This document shows positions 28,694-40,047 of a stretch of DNA of 64,000 nucleotides, in pieces; the stretch's first letter is position 1; every line of letters begins with the position of its first letter. Under the pieces are notes generated by a model, which ran no database searches, was not told where the DNA came from, and worked only from the letters and a program-made list of their open reading frames with translations. The translations under genes and the position numbers were made by a program. Source of the stretch: Echria macrotheca (Eukaryota; Ascomycota; Sordariomycetes; Sordariales; Schizotheciaceae); assembly GCA_030411725.1 (NCBI GenBank), contig MU839828.1, positions 682,001-746,000 on the forward strand, given 5' to 3'.

Positions 28694-29791
28694 TCATGGT
28701 AGCCATTCCAACCACGGCGCTTTTGCGGTCTCCTCCGGGTGATAATGTACCACATAGCCATAGATGGAAAAGAACAGCAATCTGAGAAACAGGTCAAACG
28801 CAAAGAAGCCCTGCAGCAGCGAATGCTCACCCGGGACCTCAACAAGACCCAGGTTTTTCCTCACGTCATTGCCCTCAATGTTAGACAGGATCCACACAAC
28901 GAGCGGGATACTCGCAGTGACAAAGATATAAAGCAGAGTGAACGTGTTCTGGGTAAAAACGAAGTAGCCGAGTATCACGAGCAGGAAGAGCCATGGAATA
29001 GGGGCCAGGACCCTCCGGCGGAATCGCTGGTGCAGACGATCCCTCGCCTGCTGTTCCAGATAGATGTATATCAGGTAGGACACGAGGTGCGCGAAGAGCC
29101 GATAGAAGCGAAACTCGTAGCGTTTGAGGATATCCTTGTCTGGGTGGATGGGTCTAAGGTCGACGCACGAGAAGACGGCGAGTTGGAGCGGGACGGCGAC
29201 ATATTTGCTGTAATTCTCGCACTTGTCGATCCAGACGGGATCACGAGGTGCGTTTGGGGCCAGAGGAGGCGCGGGCCTGTTTTCAGCTCGGTTCTGCCCA
29301 ACAAAATCGCCGAGTTTCGTGACGACATAGTAGGCCGTGTAGGCAGTCCAAACCGTAGTCCAGAGCAGGCCGGTGGCAGTGAACGTCTTGATGGGCCCCC
29401 AGACAGTGGCGAGCAGGAAAAGCAGTAGGTTCACCACTGCCCTCCAGAACGGCGACAGTCCCCATGCCTGGCGCCCTGGCTCCGGAGGTGGGTCTTGGTG
29501 TTTAATGGTAACAAGGTTTCGAAACCCTCGGCCGGTAGCAGAAATGAGATTCTCCCAGGAAAAGTCTTCCCAACGCGCTTGGTTGCGCAGAAAGTGTGCG
29601 ACACGTAAGAAGCGCCAAAATGCTGCTACCCCGCACAGGATGGGCTGGGAGAGAATGTAGATGCGAAGAGAGGGATGAAAGCCGAGAATGTGTCCATCTG
29701 GTTGCAGCGTCAGGACCGCGAGGACACACAATAGCAGACCCAGGTAGGCGGTTACCGCAGGGACTTCGGACGTCGTCGCTTCAGTTTCCAT
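28694..29791 (-). CDS. Orphan multipass membrane protein (member B of the dispersed set)
   Basis: This is a single exon of 365 aa with six to eight hydrophobic segments (AYLGLLLCVLAVLTL, VVNLLLFLLATVW, WLFLLVILGYFVFT, FTLLYIFVTASIPLVVW and others). It has a charged cytosolic loop around VGQNRAENRPAPPLAPN. Its extreme C-terminus AKAPWLEWLP resembles that of the proteins at 21971-23173 and 59778-60920. No named family is recognised. The gene is divergent from the Zn2Cys6 regulator at 30359 with 567 bp between starts, so co-regulation is possible. Confidence 0.75.
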   Translation of the reverse strand: METEATTSEVPAVTAYLGLLLCVLAVLTLQPDGHILGFHPSLRIYILSQPILCGVAAFWRFLRVAHFLRNQARWEDFSWENLISATGRGFRNLVTIKHQDPPPEPGRQAWGLSPFWRAVVNLLLFLLATVWGPIKTFTATGLLWTTVWTAYTAYYVVTKLGDFVGQNRAENRPAPPLAPNAPRDPVWIDKCENYSKYVAVPLQLAVFSCVDLRPIHPDKDILKRYEFRFYRLFAHLVSYLIYIYLEQQARDRLHQRFRRRVLAPIPWLFLLVILGYFVFTQNTFTLLYIFVTASIPLVVWILSNIEGNDVRKNLGLVEVPGEHSLLQGFFAFDLFLRLLFFSIYGYVVHYHPEETAKAPWLEWLP

Positions 29792-30358
29792 GCGCTCGGC
29801 TGCTGTGGAGAAAGGGCTGGCTTGGATATTCCGTAGTGAGACATAGGATGGCAGATCACCGACGGAGATGGCGGGACAAGTTGATGGCGGGGTTGAAGAA
29901 TGGGGGGAAGTAGCAGGGTGGTATCAAGGGCGCTGGGGGCTGAAATTCCGATTTGACTTGATCTGACCCGATCCTGTGCGCGTAGAAGAGATCTTGCGAA
30001 CATCTCATATTTGCAATTCCAATTTCAAGGATAGGTCATAAACCATAAAATCTTTATATAAAGCCTAAACTATGACCGAATCCTAATAGAACACATCCAA
30101 ATATTAAGGGCCGGAAAAAAATCAACTGGAGCGGAGGGTTTCTGTACACCAGGGGCGCAGCTTGGGCAGCTTTCGGCACGGCCAATGAGAGGCGAGGACG
30201 CTACCCCTCCGGGAGATCATCGCTCTTTTCTTCCTTGTTGCCTGGTACCAAACTTCGTCGGTGAATCGCAGAATGGCTCTTCCACCATTCGACTTCCGCC
30301 ATCAATCGTCTGTCTCCAACCTGAAACATCATACTCAACCGACCTGCTCACCGTCGCG
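29792..30358. promoter_or_regulatory. Shared divergent promoter region, membrane protein / Zn2Cys6 regulator
   Basis: No coding signal is seen. An AT-rich stretch with tttatataaag at about 30052-30062 is a good TATA candidate for either gene. Confidence 0.4.
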
Positions 30359-31756
30359 ATGCTGAAGAGAAAATCCCACACAAAGTCCAAAAATGGTTGT
30401 CGGAGTTGCAAAAAACGACATGTCAAGGTGAGCATACACCCGCGGTTCGTCGACATCCACTGATCGAACCGCAAGTGCGACGAACAAGGGCCTCCATGCC
30501 TCAACTGCGTCATGCGCAAAGAGACCGACACCTGCAGCTATGGATTTCTTCGACAGGCCAATGCTGCGACCAGCTCCGTGGTTCCGGTTCCCTCGCAACC
30601 GCCAACTTCATCGCCCCGTTCTTTTTCCTCGTCGGCTTCCGTGGAAGTCGACCGCCTTCTCGAACTAGAACTCATCCATCGCTGGTCAATCCGCTCATGG
30701 ACATGCCAGGCATCCACTCCACATTGCCAGCCCTATCTGCTGCAGTACCTCCCCCGGGCGGCCCTCCGACATGGCTACCTCCTCAACGCCATCCTCGCCA
30801 CAGCAGCCGTCGATCTAGGTATCAGCTGCGCGTCGACTTCGCCGACCGATTCTGCAAGATATTTCAAGACAGCACTAGCATATGGAACCAAGGCAACGGC
30901 CGACTTTCGCACGCAAGTCACGAGTCTGGCCCCCGACAATGTTGATCTGGTGTTCTACTTCACGAGCCTGGTGGCCGTGCTTCAGTTCACCGTCATGTGC
31001 GACACGAGCATCAGTCTCATCGACCGCGTCTGCGAATACGCCACCATGGGCCTCAAATCGGGTCGCATGATCTTTGACAACATGCAGTGGATGATGGCCA
31101 GTTCGAGTCCGCTGGGCACCATCATCCGCAATTTCGCCGTGGATCTATCATTCCTGGATCAACTCGACCCGCAGACCAAAGCCGCGCTGGAACTGATGTC
31201 GTCTGTCTCCCAGCAGGTGCGCGTCCCGCCGACGAGCCCGACAATTCAGGGCAGTGCAGTCCTGACGGGAGAAATGGTCATATGCGAAGATGGCGCGGGC
31301 CCGCTGGCCTCGGACGTGTACATTTACAAACTCGCCATCGGGCAGACGAAATACTGCTACGCCGAAGAACTGCAGAACCGACTCAAGGGCTACTTCCACA
31401 ACGTATTCGCCGTTTCCGGAAGTCATTTTGTCGCAGCGGTCCGAGGCAGGGAGCCGATGGCCATCTTCATTTTGATGTACTGGGCTGTCCTCGTCCAGCG
31501 AGCGGCAAAGGATCCAGCCCTGTGGGCACTGGTATCTGAGGGGCGGGATCTTGTTGCGGAGAGCTCGACCCTGCTGCTCTTCTCCGACATCATAGACGTA
31601 CCCGGCGTGAGGGAGGGCATTGCGTGGACGCGCAATGAAGTCGATCTGTTTCCGCTTCCTGGATGTCCCTTACCAGCTATGCTGACAAGGTCGGGAATCA
31701 CAGAAGGCTTTGACACGGACGCACTGGAAGCCCTGAGTTTGGGGGTGGAAATTTGA
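30359..31756 (+). CDS. Zn(2)-Cys(6) transcription factor
   Basis: The exons are 30359-30427 and 30476-31756, joined across a 48-nt intron, giving 449 aa. The intron splits the zinc cluster between KKRHVK and CDEQGPP. The complete motif is C-RS-C-KKRHVK-C-DEQGPP-C-LN-C-VMRKETDT-C, preceded by the basic KRKSHTKSK. A Ser/Pro-rich linker follows and then the fungal-specific regulatory domain (YLPRAALRHGYLLNAILATAAVDLG, YFKTALAYGTKA, MAIFILMYWAVLV). Such proteins bind CGG-type half-sites as dimers. The targets are unknown; the divergent membrane-protein gene is the nearest candidate. The intron is at the same place in the zinc cluster as intron 2 of the regulator at 15412-16701. Confidence 0.9.
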
Positions 31757-31855
31757 CAGAAATCAGAATTGCGAGCACCATGTACTAATACTCGGGTGGG
31801 AAACGAAGATACACCATACTCAATCTCAAAATCCGGAGACGCAAACTCTCGGAAC

Positions 31856-33989
31856 TCAACGCCACCATCTTGGATGCAGTGCTCGTTTTTGGGACGTGGT
31901 GGTGTTCGTTCCGGTGACTTGGGTGAGAACGTCGGCCCAGGTATAGGGATCAAAAGGATGAGGCGCTTGGCATACCTGACCCAGCTTGGGAAGCGTTCCA
32001 TTCACCCAATATGCCACAGTAGCGAGGAATCCGCAAACCGACGGGACATTCAAGGTGGCGTGCTATTCCGATTAGCTGTATACGACACCATTCAACAAGG
32101 TGCAACTCACGCCGGTACCATTGACCTGAAGCAGCCCACTCCCTTCAAATCCGGCGCTGACATTGAGTGCTGACTTTAGCGGCGTGTGCGAGTCTCTGAG
32201 GTTACTTGCTACCAATATCGGATTCTTGGTTCTGATGCGGAAGTCCCCGCTGTACGTCTCCCGCGCGTGCCAGGGCCACTGAGCGCAGTGTGCAGTGATT
32301 TGGGTCACAACGTCTCCCACAAGACGACTGGTTTTGTAGAGCCGAGAGAAAACCCCGTCCTTCTGCTGGGCTTCGAAGGAACCGAGCCGGACAGTGCGGT
32401 CGCCGCAGTGGATTCCCCAGAGGCTTGCGACCACATCGAAGCTTGACGGACCAAGCTGTTGGGTCTTGGACGCCTCGTCGACGATGGCTTCGAGGACACG
32501 AACTTTTTCTTGTGGTGTGCCGTAAACCAGAACTGACAGGAGTGCTGAGAGGTCAGGCCAGCCGCCGGCAAACTTGAGCTCACCAATAATGAAGTTCTTG
32601 AAGGCGCCCATATCGATGAGGATGCTACCAGCCGGGATAGGTGCCTGGCGGAGAGACTCGATAAACTCCCATGTGTCTTTTTCGAGCTGCGCGGCAGTTT
32701 TGTTGAGGGTTGCGAGCGCGCAACGGCCAGGTGCTGCGGTTAGACAGCTGCTGAAGAAATAGCTGAAGACGGCGTCCGAGTCGGTCCATTCCTCGAAATC
32801 ACTGCACAGTTGTCGTCAGAAACAAGACATGCCCGAGTCTGCTGAGGATGTAGAAGCTTACGCTTGAGCATGGTAGTACTCGTGCGGGTTCTGGACGCCA
32901 TCAATCACCATCCTGTCGATTCTATCGGGGAACATGGCAGCCAGCGTAGCTCCCAGCGTTGTGCCGTACGAGAAGCCTAGGTGCATCTGTCAGACCAGCG
33001 TGTGATCTGGGTATCCGACCCAAAACTTACCCCAGTACCGCAGCATCCCGTCTTCATCCAACGCCTCCGCAACGCGCATCATGTCCCTCGCAACATACGC
33101 GGTGCCGATATACGGCCCCGTCTCGTTCCCATTGCCGCTCTGCGCGCAGATATCGGCGTCAACCCTGGCCCGCTCCCAAAGACGTCGTTCCGCCGTATCG
33201 GACTCGAGGCTCGACCGGCCAACCTCATCAAGGATTTGGCCGACAGTGAATGCGTCTTTTGTGCACACGAAAGGGATGGTAGTACCAGTTCCACTATCGT
33301 TCCAAGTCAGGACAATTCGCCGGCACGGAAAGTAAAACGTACCGAGGGTCGAACCCGATGAGGTCATACGCACCACCACTCATACTGCATCACGGCGACG
33401 AAAGATCAGCAACAGGCTCAAAGCCAGGAATAAGGTATGCAGTTCAACATGGGAATATGGCTCAGTTGGTTAGAGCGTTGGTCTCATAAGCATGATCCGG
33501 CGATCCAAACGCCGGGGCCATCCAAAGGTCGTGAGTTCGAACCTCACTATTCCCATACCATTCTCGCGAGCGATTCCACGCATCGCAACTTTTTTTTCTG
33601 CTCCCATCCCGAAGGAAGAGGGGTTTAAAAGGTGAGACAAGAAAAACATACACTTGAAGAAGCGGCCCCAAGGCGACGGCTGTCTCGCGCGTCGGCTCAC
33701 CGGGGCCGCCAAAGTTGAGCTGGATGCTACCCTTGGACGGCTGTACTAGCGCTGGGATTCGGACGAGGTGCAAGTCGATCATTTTGTTGGTGTTATTGTC
33801 ATTTTTGTCACTGCTGCTAGAGTAGTCTAGAGGGACTTGGAGGGTGGCGCATTGGATTGTGATGTTGGTGGTGAACTCGCCCGGTTGGCATGTTGTCCAT
33901 TGCACTTTGCTTGCAAATGATCGGCCAATTTGTTGATATAATATGAGCAGGAGCAATAAGAGAGAGGAACGTCGTGCAGGGGAAGACAT
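31856..33989 (-). CDS. Secreted alpha/beta hydrolase with TAP-like C-terminal domain
   Basis: The six exons are 33652-33989, 33343-33384, 33031-33293, 32862-32976, 32111-32801 and 31856-32062, giving 551 aa. A signal peptide is present (LLLLLLILYQQIGRSFA). The splices restore family motifs. Exons 1-2-3 give SGGAYDLIGFDPRGTGTT, and exons 3-4 give the nucleophile elbow G-F-S-Y-G with Ser217. The late histidine is His484 in NGTGHATLNVPSV. An Asp in NLRDSHTP is the likely acid. Relatives are Streptomyces-type tripeptidyl aminopeptidases and fungal prolyl/tripeptidyl hydrolases acting outside the cell. Intron 1 (33385-33651) is 267 nt, much longer than the others, because it contains a tRNA gene on the opposite strand. 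Exon 2 is only 42 nt. The final exon end is less certain. Confidence 0.87.
33451..33555 (+). tRNA. tRNA-Met: tRNA-Met(CAT), elongator type, with a 31-nt intron
   Basis: A full cloverleaf can be drawn. The acceptor GGGAATA pairs with TATTCCC and the discriminator is A. The D stem is GCTC/GAGC. The anticodon stem is TTGGT/TCCAA with the U31-U39 mismatch typical of eukaryotic elongator Met. The variable loop is AGGTC and the T stem GTGAG/CTCAC encloses TTCGAAC. The anticodon CAT is followed by one A and then about 31 nt of intron (roughly 33492-33522). Mature length is about 74 nt. It lies inside intron 1 of the minus-strand hydrolase gene. Confidence 0.93.
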
Positions 33990-35181
33990 GGTGATTTGAA
34001 GGTAGGAGTTTCCGGTGTCCGTTCTCCTTCTCCCTCTAGAGGACGATGTCCGGGACTAGAGACTTTTATAACATTTCGCTGGGTTCTTTTTGTCTCCTGA
34101 GGGTGCATCTCTTCCATTCTTATGACCGCCATCGCATCCAGCCATTATTCTCCCAGCAAACTGAGGCAGCAAATCATCGCCTGGACAATACGACGAGGCA
34201 GATTTGAAGTCGTTTAACCGTGCACGCGGCGTCCAATATGGAGTTAGTAATCTTGCATACACGCGCATTCCTCTATTGGAAATGTACGGAGTAATCGGCC
34301 AAACACGGTTGAAAGGTCAGGGGCTGTGTTCGGTGCCTGGGGGATGTGTGGGAGGCTTGGAGGGTGGTGTACGCGTGATCCTAGGCCTGTGATTGGCCGA
34401 ACGGCAGGGGGTGCGGGGCAAGCCCCTGAATGTTGACCTAGACTCTGCCAAGTCACCAACTCTAAATCCCAGCTCCCAGCATCCATTTCCTAGCCCTCCA
34501 ATTCATTCTAACCATGATGCCAGAGAATGTGAAAGAAGAAGGAGTGATAGAAAATGAAACAGGCAAAAATTTAAGATGACAAAGGTGAGATTCGAACTCA
34601 CGCCCTTTCGGACCACGGAACTCTTTCCAACCTCAGGAACTGAGGAAGTCAATGAATCAAGGTTAAACCTTAACGTGGCGCCTTAGACCGCTCGGCCACT
34701 TTGCCTTTCTTTGTTGGTGTTTTGTTGTCCGTTAACGCCCGCCATACCTATCATGCATGGCTATTACCGGCACAACATGTTGGATGTTTTCTTCTATCGG
34801 GACCTAGCCACCTAGGTAGATACACGGGTGCCTGCTGCTGGAAGGGAAGTGCCGCTGTGGCGTCGCCCGAAAGGCAGCAGGCGCCGAATGGGCATCCAGA
34901 ACAGAGTTGTGATGATTACCCCGCACTTTCCAGCTTATCAAGATCACGGGGTCAATCCGACAGCTTTGCGTGGCTCGTCTCAGGATGATAAGCACCAGAT
35001 ATGAACGACGAGCGTGGACGCCCTCCTCTCGAGTCTTGGTAGTTATCCACTATCCCGAGGCACCAACCTTGAGCTGAGTCCAGTTTCGACTGCTAGAGCT
35101 GCTGGCGGAAGCTTCGGATCCCTTTCCGCAACATCAGATTCAGAGCGCACTCATCATCACAACCAGAGCATTGCCGTGACT
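33990..35181. other. Intergenic region containing a tRNA gene; upstream region of the C2H2-type gene
   Basis: Apart from the tRNA-Leu described separately, no gene is visible up to 35000. An open frame without an ATG precedes 35182. An ATG at 35001 opens a 13-codon frame that could be a first exon or an upstream ORF of the C2H2-type gene. Confidence 0.35.
34577..34705 (-). tRNA. tRNA-Leu: tRNA-Leu(AAG) with an intron of about 49 nt
   Basis: The acceptor GGCAAAG pairs with CTTTGTC (one G-T) and the discriminator is A. The D-arm is TGGCCGAGCGGTCTAAGGC, typical of Leu/Ser type II tRNAs. The anticodon stem is CCACG/CGTGG with the loop TTAAGG, so the anticodon reads AAG. A long variable arm (TCCGAAAGGGC) and the T stem GTGAG/CTCAC with TTCGAAT follow. 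The intron sits one base 3' of the anticodon and contains its own hairpin (CTCAG...CTGAG). Confidence 0.92.
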
Positions 35182-36091
35182 ATGTCCTCGGAAGCGGACG
35201 GGTCGGCCCAAACATTGAGAATTGACGGGGATCCCGCCCCCGATATTCACACCGGCCTCGTGTTGCATTCGTCTGTATTGTCTGAGGCAGAGTTCTCACC
35301 GCTTTCAAGTACGAGCATCCAAAACAAAGCGAAAGAACGACGGACGACTATCGAGAAACAAGAGGTAGCAGAAAGAGCCAATGGCCCAGACGAGCCGCAA
35401 ACTTTGCAGAAAGCCGATACGACGGCTGTAACATTTCCTGAGAAGGAAGGAGACCGCATAGGATACCAACGAGCTGAGAAAACCGGCCTGGGAGTCGCAT
35501 CGCAAATCCACTGCACCGAGTGCAACATGAATCCGGAGGGTTATGGGGACGAGCACGAGCTTACTCGGCATATCAATCAAGTCCATTCACACCAAAAGTT
35601 CGTCACGAAATGGATCTGTCGAGATCCCCAAGTTGCAGGAATACAGCACACTGAGCGCCCGGGAAAGCCTTTGAGCGATTGCAAGCACTGCTCCTTCCAA
35701 AAGGCATATGGCGCTTACTACAACGCCGCAGCACACCTCAGGAGATGCCATTTTAAGAGGAAAACAGAAGTAAGACATTCCGTAAAAAGGACTCAGCCAA
35801 ATGCTAACCTTCCGTTGTAGCCCGAGGTTGTTATTAGACGAAGTGGGGGAATTGGACGGCACGAGGAAGTTGGACGGGGCGGCGGTGACTGGCCACTAAT
35901 GAGCGAACTAAGGAACTGGATGGAGCAGGTGAGTTCCGCGGACAGACCGCAGGAGATCGTGCATTAACCCCTTTACTTCACAGATTCAAGTGCCAGTGGA
36001 TGACTGTTCAGAGGATCGAAGAAGGCTTGCCGATATGATGAACAAGTTGAAGTTTGAAGATACCGTAGGACGTCCTACTACGCAAGGTTAG
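35182..36091 (+). CDS. C2H2-type zinc-finger fungal protein, N-terminus uncertain
   Basis: The exons are 35182-35769, 35821-35928 and 35984-36091, giving 267 aa from the first ATG of the open frame. A disordered N-terminus rich in Ser/Glu/Lys comes first. It is followed by a divergent finger pair: C-TE-C...HELTRHINQVH, then WIC...C-KH-C...YNAAAHLRRCHF. The third part, GGGDWPLMSELRNWMEQIQVPVDD, completes a conserved block of fungal C2H2 proteins in which a GGGDWP motif follows the fingers. Both introns are in phase 0 with standard ends. It is probably a nuclear DNA-binding protein, with targets unknown. The family usually has a longer N-terminus, so an upstream exon may be missing. Confidence 0.75.
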
Positions 36092-37307
36092 CCTGGGTTA
36101 CTAAAACCACAACTGGGACCAATTCACCGGCCCAACAACCATCGCAATAACCGCCGAAATGATGGCGAAAAGCAGAAAAAGTAACGTTGCAAGGTCTCAG
36201 CGAATCAAAATGCAACCCCCCATTTTCAACAACTAAAATCAGGAGGATGGAAAAGGTTCCCCAAAATGCCACCCTCCCCGACAAAGAACCAGGTCATCGA
36301 TCATCTTGTGATGTGCCTAGCGCGGGACCTGCCGCCCACAATCTCCGTCGGCATTTCCATCGAGGCTCTGCCCGCGCGCATATGCAAATGACAAGTTAGA
36401 AAGTTCCCCGGGGAAAACCTTCAAAGAGTGTTGCCCCTGAACCGGGGGTACGGAACGGGTCCCGGGACGGAAGCACCCGGCTGAAGATTTGGCAGATTGT
36501 GGGTTTCCATTTCGCTGGCGCCAAGTGGCGATACAAACAACGGAGAGCGACTGGTTCACGACAAACCCATCATTTCGGTCATGTCTTTTGGTTTTTGGGG
36601 TCTCGCCAAGCCATACCGGGTCCTTCTGCCCTGTGGAGTTGCGATGGCGAGGGTTGTTTGGGTCGAGCCCCCTGTCGGCTGCAGTGGAGCAACAGTCCCG
36701 GGGGCGGTTTACCTTCCTGATCGGGCGGGGCATCACGGCAATTTCAAGATTCGCGGTTCTGGACCAGGTAACCGCATTTTTTGTGATGGGTATCGGTCAC
36801 CCCTGAGACACAAGGTAATGAGAACCCCGCGATAACTTCGCAGGGCAGCGTGGTATTCACCGATGGTCTCCTTCCCGCGGACCGAGTCCAGGTCAAACCC
36901 CCTGGTTAGGATGTGGGGATGCCAGGGTTCGGGTCTGGTTCTCATCTTGCAGTCTTCAACGGCAGTGGCACTCGATTGCGCGATTCGATCATGTGCAAGA
37001 TGAGGCCGAGCACTACTCGGCATTGTCACGTTTCTAGAACCGGATGCTGGACATCCTGGTTATCGATACCGATGGGAGCGAATCGCGTTGGAACGTTGCG
37101 GGACTTGGACATGGTGGCTTGCTGAGGCTAGAGCTGTGCTGTGGAATTTTGACATCGCCGACCTCAGGGATGTCTGAGACCATGGCTTGCAAAGCATCTT
37201 CCAGGGATACTGGGACATAGGATATAAGATCTGGCTTTCATCATGGATCAGAGAGAGGAGAGACGGACACAGCCACTCATTCGCTTGCCTTCTAACACTC
37301 TTTCATC
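36092..37307. other. Intergenic region upstream of the chitinase gene
   Basis: There is no gene in 1.2 kb that I can support. Overlapping frames on both strands at 36317-36835 lack domain signatures and look like GC-rich shadows. The stretch next to 37308 should contain the chitinase promoter and 5' UTR. Confidence 0.35.
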
Positions 37308-38624
37308 ATGAAGTTTTTCGTCCAAGCAGCTCTGGCTGCATTTTCCTTGGTTTCTCTTGTACATACATCTCCCGTGCCACATCCCGTGGAAGACCGATCC
37401 GCTTCTGGCTTCAAGAACATTGTCTATTTTACCAACTGGTAATTCTCTCACCTCCCATCTAGACCACGGTTGCTAACATGAAAAAGGGGCATATATGGCC
37501 GCAACTACCAGCCAACCGACCTGCCAGCCTCGCAAATCACCCACGTCCTCTACTCCTTCGCCAACCTGCAGCCCAGCGGCCAAGTCTTCCTGTCCGACTC
37601 CTGGGCCGACACGGACAAGCACTACCCCACCGACTCCTGGAACGACCAAGGCACCAACGTCTACGGCTGCGTCAAGCAGCTCTACCTCCTCAAGAAAGCC
37701 AACCGCCAGCTAAAAGTCTTGCTTTCTATCGGCGGCTGGACCTACTCCTCCAACTTCGCCGCCGCCGCCTCGACCCCGTCGTCCCGCGCCCTCTTTGCGT
37801 CCAGCGCCGTCCGTCTGCTAATCGACCTCGGCTTCGACGGCCTCGACATCGACTGGGAATATCCCCAGTCGGAGACCGAGTCGCAGAACTACATCCTCCT
37901 CCTGCAAGCCGTCCGCGCCGCGCTCGATGCCTACTCGGCCACGCCCTCCGGCGGCGGGTACCACTTCCTGCTGACGGTTGCGTCGCCCGCCGGTCCGACG
38001 AACTACGGCAAATTGCATCTCGCACAGGTCGCGTCGACGGTTGATTGGTTCAATCTCATGGCGTATGACTACTCCGGCAGCTGGGATTCTATCGCTGGAC
38101 ACCAGGCAAATTTATTTCCGTCGAGTGCGTATGGCGGTTCCGCGACGCCGTTTAGCACGCAGCGTGCTGTGGATGATTACATCGCTGCCGGTGTGGCACC
38201 TTCCAAGATTGTTCTGGGGATGCCGCTTTACGGCCGGTCGTTTGCCAACACCGACGGGCTGGGCAGGCCGTTTTCGGGCGTGGGAGGGGGGAGCTGGGAG
38301 GCCGGCGTGTATGACTACAAGGTCCTCCCGCAGGCTAATGCACAGGTGATGTATGATGCTGATGCGGGGGCGACGTATAGCTATGATGCTGGGAAGAGGG
38401 AGATGGTTAGCTTTGATACGGTGGATATGGTCAACCGTAAGATTGGGTGGTTGAAGCAGAAGGGCTTGGGTGGGAGTATGTTTTGGGAGGCCAGCGGGGA
38501 TCGGAAGGATGGCGGGAGTTTGATCGCCGCGAGCTTTTCGGGGCTGGGCGGGCTGGATTGGAGTCCGAACCAGCTTTCGTTCCCGGATAGCAAGTATGAC
38601 AATATGCGGGCGGGTATGCCTTAG
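37308..38624 (+). CDS. Secreted GH18 chitinase
   Basis: The exons are 37308-37438 and 37487-38624, giving 422 aa. The 48-nt intron has a gctaac branch point. A signal peptide (residues 1-20, FVQAALAAFSLVSLVHTS) and a short pro-like segment precede the TIM barrel, which opens NIVYFTNWGIYGRNY. The SIGGW motif (VLLSIGGWTYS) and the catalytic FDGLDIDWEYP are intact, with Asp161, Asp164, Asp166 and proton donor Glu168. MAYDYSG and GMPLYGRSF follow. The insertion domain and the end GLGGSMFWEASGD are typical of subgroup A fungal chitinases of about 42-46 kDa. It cleaves beta-1,4-linked GlcNAc in chitin, in nutrition, wall remodelling or mycoparasitism. No chitin-binding module is present. Confidence 0.95.
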
Positions 38625-38916
38625 GTGGCGGGGGTTTTGTTGGTCGCATCATGGGTGGAGGGTCGGTCGTTAACATTGACATTTTCTTTTGTCTTGGGCT
38701 ATCCCTTCTTGCATACACAGTTTTATTCCCATTCTTGTATATAGTTTTGCACATCCAGGTCTTATCAATATGCATGCTTATGGATCTTTTTTAACATTGG
38801 ATCTCGAACAGAACCCCTTTTTTCGGGAATCTTCGGGCCCGCTCCCTGAGGTGGTTCTAAATGTCCTCACCCGAACCCCTGAACTCAGACTGACCGGTCC
38901 GATCATGTCAATCCAA

Positions 38917-40047
38917 TCACTTATTCAGGACCGGAGACCAATCCTGCTTCCCGATCCACTCCGCCAAAGTTGTCATGGGGCATTCAATTCCAGCCTATCC
39001 TGTCAGCACGTCCTCTCATCAACGAACACAATACATCGGAAGCTCTCACCTTCTTCAGGTCCTCAGCAGTCAGAAGCTCCATTCCACCGTCATACCCTGG
39101 ATCATCCGCGTACATGTACATATACGCCGTCTCAATGCCCGTATCTTTATCGTCGGCATCCGCCACCATCTCGTCGTAGCTAACCTGCTTGTAACTCGTC
39201 CGGGCGCCCGTAACCTCCCCGAAGAGCCGGAGGTACTCTCCAAACCCGGCGAACGAGCCCGCCGCAATGTACGCCTTACCCGGCGGCATCTTGGAGACGG
39301 CATACACGAAGTTACCCGTGTCGGTGTTAACATCCAGATGCGGGACGGGCCGGTCCGGGCGCGTGGGGAAGCGCATCTGGAAGCTGCCGTCCTCGAGCTA
39401 TTTCATGATCAACCTCATCTTCTCCACATCACAGTAAACAGGGGACATACCTTTTGAAAGTACGAGCTCGGCAATATCCGATGGCTAGTCATGAAATATC
39501 CGGTATGGATACACGACATCTTGGCCGCCAATTCCGGATACCTGTCGTTCACATACCCCGGAAAAACATCCGCCTTCGAATCAAAGTGATACACCTCAGT
39601 TAACTTCCCGCCACTACACTTCCCGGCATGACTCAAAGTCGAAACAAGAAACCCATTCGCATCCAACGAATCAACCGTAGCCGCCGCCGCATCAGCAATA
39701 TTCTTCCCCTGGGCAAGCTCAACGTCGTACGCATACCGCCGACAGCTGACGCCCAGCTCGGCGGCCTTGGCCCGACAGTCCGGCCGGAAGAAGGGTTCCC
39801 AGTACTGCGTGACGCTGAAGATGACGTTGGCGCCGCGGAAAGCGCGCTCGAGCGAGGCGGGGTCGTCGAGGTCGGCCTGGACGATCTCGGCGCCGAGGGC
39901 CGCGAGCTCCCGCGACGCGTCCGAGGACGGGTTGCGCGTCAGGGCGCGGACGGTGTACGAAGAGTCTTGCAGGAAGCGGCGGGCGACGGAGCCGCCTTGG
40001 TTCCCGGTTGCGCCGACGACGGCGATGATCTTCTTCTTGTCCGCCAT
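38917..40047 (-). CDS. NmrA-like NAD(P)-binding protein
   Basis: The exons are 39451-40047, 39050-39397 and 38917-38994, giving 340 aa. The N-terminal Rossmann motif is VVGATGNQGG (residues 10-19), the NmrA form of GxxGxxG. It is followed by VRALTRNPSS and VQADLDDPASLERAFRGANVIF. The last exon was chosen because it restores the family tail AGIECPMTTLAEWIGKQDW. An acceptor five bases earlier would end the protein after eight residues. NmrA-like proteins sense NAD(P) redox state or act as reductases. NmrA itself represses nitrogen metabolism through the GATA factor AreA. The atypical SDR fold lacks the YxxxK pair, which fits a binding or sensing role. Its precise role is unknown. Confidence 0.9.
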
